From Microcaldota archaeon (GTDB lineage: Archaea; Micrarchaeota; Micrarchaeia; Micrarchaeales; CABMGC01): a DNA stretch of 24,728 nt. The translations under genes and the position numbers were made by a program. Positions 6,893-13,882 of this stretch are shown here, piece after piece; the first letter of the stretch is position 1, and each line of letters opens with the position of its first letter. The stretch spans positions 1 to 24,728 of the forward strand of contig JASHUB010000044.1 of the NCBI GenBank assembly GCA_030040265.1, read 5' to 3'. The notes below the pieces were generated by a model. That model searched no databases. It saw only the letters and a list, made by a program, of their open reading frames with translations, and was not told the DNA's origin.

Positions 6893-7579
6893 ATGATCAA
6901 TGTTGTTATTAACGCAGACGATTTCGGCTACAGCAAGATCTTCAACGAGAAGATACTCGACCTTCTCAATAGGGGCTTCATATTCTCGACGACATGCCTT
7001 GTGGATGACATAAAACCAAACCAACGGGAGCAGGTGCGGAGGCTGGTCGGCATGATGAAGGCCGGCAGGATAAGCGTCGGCGTGCATCTCCAGATCGACC
7101 CGGAAAACAGTGCGTTCGGCAAGCAGATCGACAGGCAGTGCATGAAGTTCCGCTCCATTTTTGGCAGGAAGCCATCGCACATCGACCTCCACATCCCACG
7201 CTACCGGAAAAAGGCGATATACGCGCGCTTGCGGGAGATTGTTACTGCGATAGACACCTACGCGAGAGGGCACGGCATTCCGTGCAGGCATGTGTGCAGA
7301 AACGAAGTACTGAGGGACACGTTCGTGCACAAAGCCGTGACGACGACCGCGCCTGTCTTCAGCATCACTGGGAAGAGCTACAAGGAAGTCATGAGATACT
7401 TCAAGGGCATGCGGGATGGAAAGAGCTATGAGCTTCTGGTCCATGCTGGTGAGTACGACCCACACAAACACACCTCGCTGAACGCCGAGCGCCTAGATGA
7501 CTACGTTATGGCGATAAGGCTCCAGGCAGTGTTTGAGTCTAGGAAGGACGTCAGGAACATCAGCTTTAAGGGTCTCTGA
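6893..7579 (+). CDS. YdjC/ChbG-family carbohydrate deacetylase-like protein
   Basis: This 228-aa protein belongs to the YdjC/ChbG family of metal-dependent deacetylases; characterised members remove the acetyl group from N-acetylated chito-oligosaccharides. The metal and active-site signature is present: ADDFG (residues 8-12), VGVHL (His65), HIDLH (His96, Asp98, His100) and LLVHAGEYD (His184). At 228 aa it is slightly shorter than the usual ~250. The start is fixed by the AGGAGG site six bases upstream. The substrate in this organism is unknown; a role with N-acetylated surface glycans would fit the glycoprotein-like surface genes downstream, but that is inference. Confidence 0.88.
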   Translation: MINVVINADDFGYSKIFNEKILDLLNRGFIFSTTCLVDDIKPNQREQVRRLVGMMKAGRISVGVHLQIDPENSAFGKQIDRQCMKFRSIFGRKPSHIDLHIPRYRKKAIYARLREIVTAIDTYARGHGIPCRHVCRNEVLRDTFVHKAVTTTAPVFSITGKSYKEVMRYFKGMRDGKSYELLVHAGEYDPHKHTSLNAERLDDYVMAIRLQAVFESRKDVRNISFKGL

Positions 7580-7596
7580 CTTAACTGCACAAACCA

Positions 7597-7605
7597 TTTT
7601 TATAG
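7597..7605 (+). promoter_or_regulatory. TATA box of the trpS-kae1-bud32 operon
   Basis: TTTTTATAG predicts initiation near 7627, 13 nt before the ATG of trpS at 7640. No comparable element precedes kae1 or bud32, supporting one transcript. Confidence 0.6.
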
Positions 7606-7639
7606 CTTGTCAGGCAGTGTATACTATTTCTGTGAGCTG

Positions 7640-8758
7640 ATGGCCTTCAAAGTCACTCCATGGAAGGTGGAGGGGAAGATCGATTACAAGGTGCTAGAGG
7701 AGCAGTTCGGCATACACGACCTGCATCCCGAGCTGCTGGAGAGGCTGAAGAAGCACACCGGGGAGCTGCACTGGTTCCTGAGGAGGAAGATCGTCTTCGC
7801 CCAGAGGGAGCTTCCTTGGCTCCTTGACGAGTACGAGAAGGGCAACAAGTTCTACCTTTACACCGGCCTCGCGCCTTCCGGACCCATGCATCTGGGCCAC
7901 CTGTTGCCGTTCATGTTCACGCAGTGGCTGCAGGAGAAGTTCGATTGCGAGGTCCTCATCCAGATACCCGACGAGGAGAAGTTCTGGGCGAGGCAGAACC
8001 TTGGCATGAAGCTTGATGAGTATCACAAAATCTCGATGGACGCGGCAGCGAACATAGCCGCAATGGGGTTCGATCCGAAGAAGACGAGGATATTCCTTGA
8101 TACCGATTATGCGAAGACGCTTTACAGGCAGGCGGTGAAGGTCGCGGGCAGCATAACGTACTCTACAGTGAAGGACGCCTTCGGCGTTGGTAACGACACC
8201 AACATAGGCTGGATATTCTACACGAGCATGCAGGCCGTGCCTGCGTTCCTCAAGTCAGTAGAAGCTGGGCACAACGTCCCCTGCCTTATTCCGCTGGGTG
8301 TGGACCAGGACGTGCACTTCAGGGTCGCCAGGGATGTGATTGGCAAGCTTGGATACTACAAACCGGCGATAATGCACAACATGTTCCTGCCCTCGCTCAT
8401 GGGAGAGGCGAAGATGTCTGCCAGCGACAAGAACACGAGCATCTACCTCAACGACACGCCGGAAATCGTGGAGAAGAAGGTCAACAAGGCACTCACAGGG
8501 CAGCAGGATACGGCGGAGCTGCAGAAGAAGCTGGGCGGGAACCCAGACAAGTGCATGGTCTGCCAATACTACAAGTTCCTGTTCGAGCCCGATGACAAGA
8601 AGTACGAGGCCATAATCAATGCCGAGAAGAAGGGCACGATGCTGGCGGGAGAGCACAAGAAGGACCTTGCCAAGAGGATAAACGGCTTCCTCGCTTATCA
8701 CGCAAAGCGCGTCGATGCGGTGCGCGGAAAGATGGACCAATTCCTCGCTGTGGACTGA
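7640..8758 (+). CDS. trpS: Tryptophan--tRNA ligase (archaeal/eukaryotic type)
   Basis: This class Ic aminoacyl-tRNA synthetase charges tRNA-Trp in the cytoplasm. The protein (372 aa from the ATG at 7640) opens MAFKVTPWKVEGKIDYKVL, as archaeal TrpRS do. It has the HIGH-type motif GPMHLGH (HLGH at 84-87), the tryptophan-pocket region, VPCLIPLGVDQDVHFRVARD near 213-232, and KMSAS at 258-262, all in the expected order. A TTG further upstream (7607) would add residues that match nothing and lies at the TATA box, so it is rejected. The gene is separated by 4 nt from kae1, so translation and modification functions are co-transcribed. Confidence 0.96.
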   Translation: MAFKVTPWKVEGKIDYKVLEEQFGIHDLHPELLERLKKHTGELHWFLRRKIVFAQRELPWLLDEYEKGNKFYLYTGLAPSGPMHLGHLLPFMFTQWLQEKFDCEVLIQIPDEEKFWARQNLGMKLDEYHKISMDAAANIAAMGFDPKKTRIFLDTDYAKTLYRQAVKVAGSITYSTVKDAFGVGNDTNIGWIFYTSMQAVPAFLKSVEAGHNVPCLIPLGVDQDVHFRVARDVIGKLGYYKPAIMHNMFLPSLMGEAKMSASDKNTSIYLNDTPEIVEKKVNKALTGQQDTAELQKKLGGNPDKCMVCQYYKFLFEPDDKKYEAIINAEKKGTMLAGEHKKDLAKRINGFLAYHAKRVDAVRGKMDQFLAVD

Positions 8759-8762
8759 TTTT

Positions 8763-9740
8763 ATGGTAGTGCTTGGCATCGAGAGCAGCGCACACACATT
8801 CGGCGTAGGAGTCGTTGATAACGGCCGCGTGCTCTCGAACGAGAAGGAGATGTACAAGATCGGCACAACCGGCATGATACCGGCGAAGGCCGCTGAGTTC
8901 CATGTGAAGAACGCGCCAGAGGTTATCGCGCGCGCGATGGAGAGGGCGAATGTCGGCCCGAAGGACATCACCGGAGTCGGATACACCAGAGGCCCAGGCA
9001 TAGGTCCGTGCCTCCAAGTCGGCGAACTTTCCGCAAAGTCGGTCGCAGATGAATTGGGCGTGAAGATAGTTCCGGTGCACCACGGAGTCTGCCACATCGA
9101 GATTGTGCGCGCTCTGTCAGGGCTGAAGAATCCGATCGTGCTCTACGTCAGCGGCGGCAACTCGCAGATACTCAAGCGCATGGAGAAGCCGAAGCCGCAC
9201 TACCACATACTCGGCGAGACATTTGACATCGGAGTGGGGAACATGCTCGACTCTTTTGCGAGGGAGATCAAGCTGGATCCTGCGTGGGGCTCCAGCGTTG
9301 AGAAGACCGCGCTCGGCGGGGACTTCATCGATCTTCCGTACACAGTGAAGGGCATGGACTTCTCGTTCACGGGGCTCCAGACCAGGGCGACCGAACTGGC
9401 CAAGGAGGGGAAGTCGAACAGGGACCTCTGTTACTCCATGCAGGAGGTCGCGTATGCTATGCTTTGCGAGGCGACCGAGCGCGCGTTGCTTCTCACGAAG
9501 AGCACGGAACTGTGCGTCGCGGGAGGCGTCGCGCAGAGCACCAAGCTAAAGAACATGCTTGTCGAAGTCGCGAAGGAGCATGGTGCGAAGTTCGGCTATG
9601 CTGGCAACGAGTACAACGCAGACAACGGCGCGATGATCGCTTTCGTCGCTGAGATGATGCTTAAGAAGGGCGTTCATTCACGGATAGAGGATTGCGACAT
9701 CGAGCAGAAGTACAGGACCGACCAGATGGTGCTGCCATGA
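8763..9740 (+). CDS. kae1: KEOPS subunit Kae1 (TsaD/OSGEP), tRNA t6A threonylcarbamoyltransferase
   Basis: Kae1 is the catalytic subunit of KEOPS and transfers threonylcarbamoyl to A37 of ANN-decoding tRNAs. The 325-aa protein is of normal length with an ASKHA fold. It shows GIESSAHTFGVGVV at the start, the metal-binding His107/His111 in HHGVCH, YVSGGNSQI near 128, GMDFSFTGLQ near 197, and YNADNGAMIA with the metal ligand Asp287. ATG 8763 is chosen because it places IESSAHT at the usual position; longer starts run back into trpS. It lies 4 nt after trpS and overlaps bud32 by ATGA. In several euryarchaea Kae1 and Bud32 are fused; here they are separate but translationally coupled. Confidence 0.96.
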   Translation: MVVLGIESSAHTFGVGVVDNGRVLSNEKEMYKIGTTGMIPAKAAEFHVKNAPEVIARAMERANVGPKDITGVGYTRGPGIGPCLQVGELSAKSVADELGVKIVPVHHGVCHIEIVRALSGLKNPIVLYVSGGNSQILKRMEKPKPHYHILGETFDIGVGNMLDSFAREIKLDPAWGSSVEKTALGGDFIDLPYTVKGMDFSFTGLQTRATELAKEGKSNRDLCYSMQEVAYAMLCEATERALLLTKSTELCVAGGVAQSTKLKNMLVEVAKEHGAKFGYAGNEYNADNGAMIAFVAEMMLKKGVHSRIEDCDIEQKYRTDQMVLP

Positions 9741-10324
9741 AGATCTTTTCGGAAGGTGCGGAGGCGAAGATTTACTCGACAGACGTGCTCGGGCAGCCGG
9801 CGCTCGTTAAGGTCAGGGAGGCAAAGGCTTACCGGGTGAAGAAACTGGACGAGGAGATCCGTTCGTCGAGGACCAAGACAGAGGCGCGGACACTGCAGCG
9901 CGCACACAAGCTCGGCGTCAGGGTGCCGCGCATCCTGGCGGTGGGGAAATTCTCTATTTACCTGGAACAACTAGGAGGGAAGCTGATGCGCGACTCCGAG
10001 CACCATGCGAAGACTTTTGTTGAGCTCGGCAAGATGCTGGGAATGATGCACAACGGCAATATAATCCATGGCGACTTCACGCCTGCGAACGTCCTGCTGG
10101 ACGGAAGCAGGGTCGCCCTTATAGACTTCGGGCTGGCGGAGGTGACCGTCAGCATCGAGGAGAAGGCGCTCGACCTGCTGCTGATGAAGAGATCCGTTGA
10201 TCCCAAGATGTACGCAGCATTCGAGAAGAGCTACGCTTCAACGTGCAAGAACGCCGCGGAGATAATCGAGCGTCTTGCAGAAGTGGAGAAGCGCGGAAGG
10301 TACCAAGTCAGGACGCTTGTGTGA
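9737..10324 (+). CDS. bud32: KEOPS subunit Bud32 (small atypical kinase/ATPase)
   Basis: Bud32 is the kinase-fold partner of Kae1, whose ATPase activity supports t6A synthesis. The 195-aa protein has GAEAKIYST (glycine-poor nucleotide loop), the ATP-contacting lysine in LVKVR (Lys25), a catalytic loop HGDFTPANVLLD (Asp113, Asn118) and the metal-binding LIDFGLAE (Asp130). It ends in a basic RGRYQVR tail like other Bud32s. The ATG at 9737 overlaps the kae1 stop as ATGA. The final helix region (EEKALDLLLMKRS) matches the EDKAVDLYVLERA segment typical of the family. It converges with the pilin-propeller gene 15 nt downstream. Confidence 0.95.
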   Translation: MKIFSEGAEAKIYSTDVLGQPALVKVREAKAYRVKKLDEEIRSSRTKTEARTLQRAHKLGVRVPRILAVGKFSIYLEQLGGKLMRDSEHHAKTFVELGKMLGMMHNGNIIHGDFTPANVLLDGSRVALIDFGLAEVTVSIEEKALDLLLMKRSVDPKMYAAFEKSYASTCKNAAEIIERLAEVEKRGRYQVRTLV

Positions 10325-10339
10325 CTGCTTGGGTCCTAT

Positions 10340-11800
10340 TTATGTGGTGGCGGTCTGGCAGGACTGGGAGTCCCCGTAGAACCCATTCGGGTTGGGCGTC
10401 GTGCCTGAGAGTGAACTGAGGCCCGGGCTTAGAACCTGTGCGTAGGAAACAGCATCCAAGGTTCCGCCGCCTACGCAGTACACGTATCCGTTATGTATCT
10501 TGCATGAGAGGTCGTAGGCGGTGCCCGTTTCGCTTGCTGTCAGGTTCCAGCCGCCTATGCCGGAGCCCGAGATCGGAGCATAATAGTCTTGCGTGGGGTT
10601 GTTGTTGCCATTTCCTATGCAGTAGATATAGCCTCCGCTGACGAAGCAGGATCCCTGCCCGAAGATTACCGGATAATTGGTCGTGAGGTTCCAGCCCCCT
10701 ATGCCGGTGCCTGACACTGGCGCGAAGTAGGTCTGGTTCGTATTCGAGATGCCGCTGCCTATGCAGAAGATGTCTCCGCTGGCAAAAACGCAGGAGCTCA
10801 GCGCCATTTCGCCAGGGTAGCTTGTCGTTTGGGTCCACGGCCCTATGCCGGAGCCTGATACTGGTGCGTAGTAAGTCGCCTGCGGGTTTGCCAGGCCGCC
10901 GACACAGTACATGTCTCCGCCGTTGATGCCGCAGAAGCCGAGGGTGATCTGCTGCGGATAGCTCGTCGTGGCTATCCAGTTTCCGATGCCTGCGCTCGAG
11001 ATGGGTGCATAGAAGGATGCGTTTTGGCCGCTGGAGCCGCCTAAGCAGTATATGTAGCCCCCAGATATATCGCACGCCGCACCGCGGTTTTCCGACAACG
11101 GGACCGGATATTGCGCGCTCAGGTTCCAGCCGCCCACGCCTGAGCTCGAGACCGGGGCGAAGTATGTTAGGTTGTATGGGCTGCTGGCGCTGCTAACGCA
11201 GAACACGAAGTCTGTCGGGACTATCGAGGTCGTGGATGACGAAGATGAAGACTCCGTGGACGATGACACGGACGTGGACAGCAGCGTAGTGGATGACGAA
11301 GAGGATGTGGACACCATCGCAGGTGCCCCAGATGCAGCTACCTTTACGCCGATCGTGCCCAGCTCGGCGGGTATCGTGACTCCGGGATACTGCGGAGTGG
11401 TGTACTCTATCCAGAGCGTCCCGGTGAAAGACGAGCCTATGGTGTTCGAAACCAGCGGGCACTGGAATGAGATGCTGGTCAGTATCTGGCCGTTGGTCAA
11501 TTCGACGGAAGGCCGCAGCCCCACGAAGCTGGGTTCTGACGCGGTGTTGGAGCAGCCGGTCGCGATCACGGTTATCTGTTGCTGCGCAGCCTGGCCTATG
11601 CTGGCCGAGAGCAGCCCGTTGGAACTCAACACGGGCATCTGGCACAGGAAACCCGGCTGCGCGACGCAGCCCGAACCGAGCGCTGCTGCGCCGTTGAAGA
11701 CCCCGAGTCCGAAGAGGGCGCCGAGGACGACCGCGATGATGAGTATCGACCAGCCATAGGTCATGAGGTACTCCATCGCGGACTGAAGCTTGGACTGCAT
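10340..11800 (-). CDS. Pilin-signal surface protein with C-terminal six-bladed Kelch-like propeller
   Basis: This 486-aa predicted surface protein begins MQSKLQSAMEYLMTYGW with a class III (type IV pilin-like) signal and one hydrophobic helix (~residues 10-33), expected to be cut by a prepilin peptidase. Residues ~40-160 form a globular region shared with the 13883-15904 protein, with four conserved cysteines. A Ser/Thr-rich linker follows (~165-197). Residues 201-481 contain six ~48-residue repeats with the motif YYAPVSGSGIGxW, Kelch-like. Cysteines occur at 201, 243/252, 290/299, 337/346, 385/394, 433/442 and 481. Each internal pair is C-x8-C, and 481 with 201 would complete the ring. The start at 11800 is chosen because the pilin signal begins there and a TATA box lies ~30 nt upstream. 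Binding or adhesion is likely but unproven. Confidence 0.88.
   Translation of the reverse strand: MQSKLQSAMEYLMTYGWSILIIAVVLGALFGLGVFNGAAALGSGCVAQPGFLCQMPVLSSNGLLSASIGQAAQQQITVIATGCSNTASEPSFVGLRPSVELTNGQILTSISFQCPLVSNTIGSSFTGTLWIEYTTPQYPGVTIPAELGTIGVKVAASGAPAMVSTSSSSSTTLLSTSVSSSTESSSSSSTTSIVPTDFVFCVSSASSPYNLTYFAPVSSSGVGGWNLSAQYPVPLSENRGAACDISGGYIYCLGGSSGQNASFYAPISSAGIGNWIATTSYPQQITLGFCGINGGDMYCVGGLANPQATYYAPVSGSGIGPWTQTTSYPGEMALSSCVFASGDIFCIGSGISNTNQTYFAPVSGTGIGGWNLTTNYPVIFGQGSCFVSGGYIYCIGNGNNNPTQDYYAPISGSGIGGWNLTASETGTAYDLSCKIHNGYVYCVGGGTLDAVSYAQVLSPGLSSLSGTTPNPNGFYGDSQSCQTATT
10343..11209 (-). repeat. Six tandem propeller-blade coding repeats
   Basis: Six in-frame units of about 141-147 bp encode the blades of the pilin-propeller protein. 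The encoded core AP(V/I)SxxGIGxWN and the C-x8-C pair recur in register. The sixth unit is degenerate in its first half. These are protein-coding repeats, not a CRISPR or mobile element. Confidence 0.8.
11634..11790 (-). repeat. Homogenised 5' coding block, copy 1
   Basis: This block encodes residues 4 to ~55 of the pilin-propeller protein. It matches 15744-15900 at 149 of 157 positions by hand alignment, including an unbroken 68-base identity (11634-11701 against 15744-15811). Downstream of the block similarity drops to ordinary paralogue level, then disappears in the head domains. Confidence 0.85.
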
Positions 11801-11827
11801 CGTATCTACTCTGCCTGGACTTGCAAA

Positions 11828-11837
11828 GTATAAAAGG
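11828..11837 (-). promoter_or_regulatory. TATA box of the six-bladed pilin-propeller gene
   Basis: On the minus strand the bases read CCTTTTATAC, centred about 32 nt before the ATG at 11800, so the mRNA should be leaderless or have a leader of a few bases. Confidence 0.6.
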
Positions 11838-11877
11838 TAGGGCCTTCTCCCCTTCTTGAGCCACGGCATGAGATGGT

Positions 11878-12255
11878 TCAGTCTTTGTAGCCACGGAGTT
11901 GGTGTGCAGGTATGCCAAGTGACAGGCCGTAATCTACTATCGCCTTCCTTACTGCCTTGTCTCCCCTATTAGCCTTGAATATCCTGTCTCTGAAGATTAC
12001 ATACTCGGCCTTGTCGTTCGCCAGGTTTGCGTACCACGCAGACCTGTGCTCCCAGGATATGGCCTTGCTCAGCGCAGTTGCAACTCTTTCGCCGTCCTTT
12101 TCCGGCACCACGACGTGATGGAGAGTCCACTGTTTGAGCCAAGGAGTGTTGAACGACTTCGTTACCTTCTCGACCTCCGTCTTCTCAATCTTCAGCCCCT
12201 TTAGGACGCTGGCGTCGTCAAGGCTTTCCTCGATTATCACGCCCCTGAAGTCCAT
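11878..12255 (-). CDS. Conserved uncharacterised 125-aa protein
   Basis: This small soluble protein opens MDFRGVIIEESLDDASVLK and has landmarks KSFNTPWLKQWTLHHVVVP, SWEHRSAWYANLANDKAEY, VIFRDRIFKANRGD and a final YGLSLGIPAHQLRGYKD. I recall similar ~125-residue hypothetical proteins in various bacteria and archaea, sharing the WY-x-NDKAEY-VIFRDRIF pattern, but know no function. Conserved aromatic and charged residues suggest a compact alpha/beta domain. It starts at ATG 12255, seven nt after the stop of the membrane protein gene, probably in one transcript with that gene and eL41. It reads in the same direction as the pilin gene, which however has its own promoter. Confidence 0.82.
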   Translation of the reverse strand: MDFRGVIIEESLDDASVLKGLKIEKTEVEKVTKSFNTPWLKQWTLHHVVVPEKDGERVATALSKAISWEHRSAWYANLANDKAEYVIFRDRIFKANRGDKAVRKAIVDYGLSLGIPAHQLRGYKD

Positions 12256-12262
12256 GTGACCA

Positions 12263-12895
12263 CTAGGTGTTGGTCGTGCCGCCGCCCCATGCGGTGCGCA
12301 TCTGGCCGCGGTTCCCTCCCTGTCCGGGCTGCTCGTTCATGGCCTTCTGGAGGCCCTTCTTGTATAGCTCGTGCGTCACGAAGTATCCTATAAGGACCGC
12401 TGCCACGACCAGGACGAACACGTTGCCCCTGTTCTTCCTTGTGCTGTTCGCTACGACGCTGGCAGCCTGCCTGAAGCCCGATGCATATGCGTAGATGTCC
12501 CATATCACGGCGAAGATGTTGTACGCCGCGATGAATATCGACATGAAGTTCCTTCGCTGGTACGCGACTATGACCGACTGGATGGTGACCATTATGCCGA
12601 AGACGATTATCAGCAGCGCGAACACCAGAAAGTCGACGGAGAGCGCCACGTTGACCGTTGACGCGTCTATGTAGCCTAGCCCGTACGCCAGCACGCTTAT
12701 GACTATTAGGAGGAAGTATGTCATGCCCACGAAGGCCAGCCCTAGCCCCGAGTACGCCGCGTACTTCGAGAACCCCTGTATGTTGTTCTTCCGTATCCTG
12801 CCTATGTTGATTCCGCTCGCGTAGGCGTTCCACGCGCTGATTATAGGTATCAGCACTAGCAGGAGTATCGTGAGCAATGTGGATAAGCTTGCCAT
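12263..12895 (-). CDS. Five-helix membrane protein of unknown function
   Basis: This 210-aa polytopic membrane protein has hydrophobic segments at about residues 4-24, 45-70, 80-107, 113-133 and 152-172. A basic loop (YQRRNF) follows the third. The C-terminal tail (~173-210) is hydrophilic, rich in Gly, Gln and Asn and ends GGGTTNT, probably cytoplasmic and disordered. No family is recognised. The ATG at 12895 lies 25 nt after the eL41 stop and the 125-aa gene follows after 7 nt, so the three are likely co-transcribed from the promoter at 13076-13083. A GC palindrome, CCCGATTCGGG (12904-12914), sits in the 25-nt gap. Confidence 0.78.
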   Translation of the reverse strand: MASLSTLLTILLLVLIPIISAWNAYASGINIGRIRKNNIQGFSKYAAYSGLGLAFVGMTYFLLIVISVLAYGLGYIDASTVNVALSVDFLVFALLIIVFGIMVTIQSVIVAYQRRNFMSIFIAAYNIFAVIWDIYAYASGFRQAASVVANSTRKNRGNVFVLVVAAVLIGYFVTHELYKKGLQKAMNEQPGQGGNRGQMRTAWGGGTTNT

Positions 12896-12920
12896 GAAAC
12901 CGACCCGATTCGGGAAGCCG

Positions 12921-13043
12921 CTACAGCTCTCCTACCCTTCTCTTCTGGGCTCTCTTGATCCTTCGTCTGCGCTTCTTGACCCATTTCCAGCGCATCCTTC
13001 CTTTCTTCTTCCACTTGCGTGGTATGCTTCCCAAACTGAACAC
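12921..13043 (-). CDS. rpl41e: Ribosomal protein eL41 (very small, easily missed)
   Basis: A 40-codon frame on the minus strand begins with GTG at 13043. It contains IPRKWKKKGRMRWKWVKKRR and continues RRIKRAQKRRVGEL before TAG at 12921-12923. This matches the archaeal form of eL41, a single basic helix at the subunit interface; from memory Pyrococcus eL41 has the same RPRKWKKKGRMRWKWIKKR core. A TTG at 13034 would give 37 aa, the common archaeal length. The internal ATG at 12995 gives a 24-aa form like eukaryotic eL41 (~25 aa). Nearly half of the residues are Arg or Lys. A TATA box lies 33-40 nt upstream of the GTG. Gene finders normally skip a frame this short. Confidence 0.85.
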   Translation of the reverse strand: MFSLGSIPRKWKKKGRMRWKWVKKRRRRIKRAQKRRVGEL

Positions 13044-13075
13044 CAAATTTAGCGTATAGTCTATATTCGATTTAC

Positions 13076-13083
13076 TTTAAATA
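13076..13083. promoter_or_regulatory. TATA element between divergent eL41 and surface-protein genes
   Basis: The plus strand reads TTTAAATA and the minus strand TATTTAAA, both good TATA boxes. Plus-strand initiation near 13106 leaves a 14-nt leader with GGTGGA (13111-13116) before the ATG at 13120. Minus-strand initiation near 13053 is just upstream of the eL41 start. One core element may serve both genes. Confidence 0.55.
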
Positions 13084-13119
13084 GGTTTTGCTACCATAAG
13101 AAAGCGTATCGGTGGAGCG

Positions 13120-13878
13120 ATGGCGCAGAAAGCGATATTCGTTTACATAATAATATTCGTGATACTTGTCGTGGTTGCCTACTTCTTCCTGATAGCACCC
13201 AGCAAGTCAAAGACGCTCAGCTCGACCACAACGATAGCCGGGATCAGCACAACGTCCACAACGATAAACATGACCTCGAACAGCACGAACACGACCACCA
13301 CGATATACGGGAGCTGCATAAGCGGCCAGAAGACTGCGCTCATATTCAACGGGAACTTCGCGACAGGCAACTACACCGGCTGGAACGTCAGCGGATACGG
13401 CTTTGGCACCAATCCGATCAACCTCACTTATGCAAACAAGTACCACTTCTACTACAATGGCTCGTGGTCAGGGTACAACGGCACCTTCGCTGCCACAACA
13501 TACCAGTACGGGATAAACCTCCGGTTCGGGAACCTCACTTCTGACCCGTTCAAAGTGACCGAGCCGTACCTCAACTTCAGGGTCGTGTCTCCGGAAAACG
13601 CGAACCTCTATGTCGAGGTGCTGAGCGGCGGCAAGCCGTTCATAGTGACCCACTACAACACCTACAACGTGCCGGGCAACCCGTCGGGTCCCTCGACGTT
13701 CTACAACGCGTCCATACCGATGGCTACGCTGCTGTGCCAGAACGTGACGGTCAGGGCCGTAGCGGAAGTGGTGGGCAACAGCGTCAACCACCTGCAGTAC
13801 CTAGCGGTCGGAGACTTCTACATGTCGAAGACGCAGGTGCAGACCCCTGGCATAGTGGTCAACCAGACCATAGTGTAG
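13120..13878 (+). CDS. Membrane-anchored extracellular protein, sequon-rich, unknown fold
   Basis: This 252-aa protein has an N-terminal signal anchor (IFVYIIIFVILVVVAYFFLI, residues 6-25) and then a Ser/Thr/Asn-rich stalk (~30-63) with clustered N-glycosylation sequons (NMTSNSTNTTTT). A globular domain follows (~65-252) with beta-strand-like alternation and more N-x-S/T sites. The domain has the look of a beta-sandwich carbohydrate-binding module: FNGNFATGNYTGWNVSGYG near the start, then YLNFRVVSPENANLYVEVL. I infer this from pattern only. Two cysteines (one near each end of the domain) could form a disulphide. The start is supported by GGTGGA four bases before ATG. It is convergent with the second pilin-propeller gene, 4 nt away, in the surface-protein island. 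Confidence 0.8.
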   Translation: MAQKAIFVYIIIFVILVVVAYFFLIAPSKSKTLSSTTTIAGISTTSTTINMTSNSTNTTTTIYGSCISGQKTALIFNGNFATGNYTGWNVSGYGFGTNPINLTYANKYHFYYNGSWSGYNGTFAATTYQYGINLRFGNLTSDPFKVTEPYLNFRVVSPENANLYVEVLSGGKPFIVTHYNTYNVPGNPSGPSTFYNASIPMATLLCQNVTVRAVAEVVGNSVNHLQYLAVGDFYMSKTQVQTPGIVVNQTIV

Positions 13879-13882
13879 CGCG

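Noticed and set aside
6446..7471. 341-codon minus-strand frame opposite the Nudix and deacetylase genes
   Set aside because: It spans two unrelated genes with intact motifs and the promoter between them; no motif in its own product.
7607..7639. Extended TrpRS start at TTG 7607
   Set aside because: It lies at the TATA box and adds residues not seen in the family; ATG 7640 gives the conserved archaeal N-terminus.
8255..9097. 280-codon minus-strand frame opposite trpS and kae1
   Set aside because: Shadow of two certain genes across their junction.
12904..12914. CCCGATTCGGG palindrome as a terminator after eL41
   Set aside because: A one-base centre cannot form a hairpin loop without losing pairs, there is no T-tract, and the spacing suggests the operon continues.
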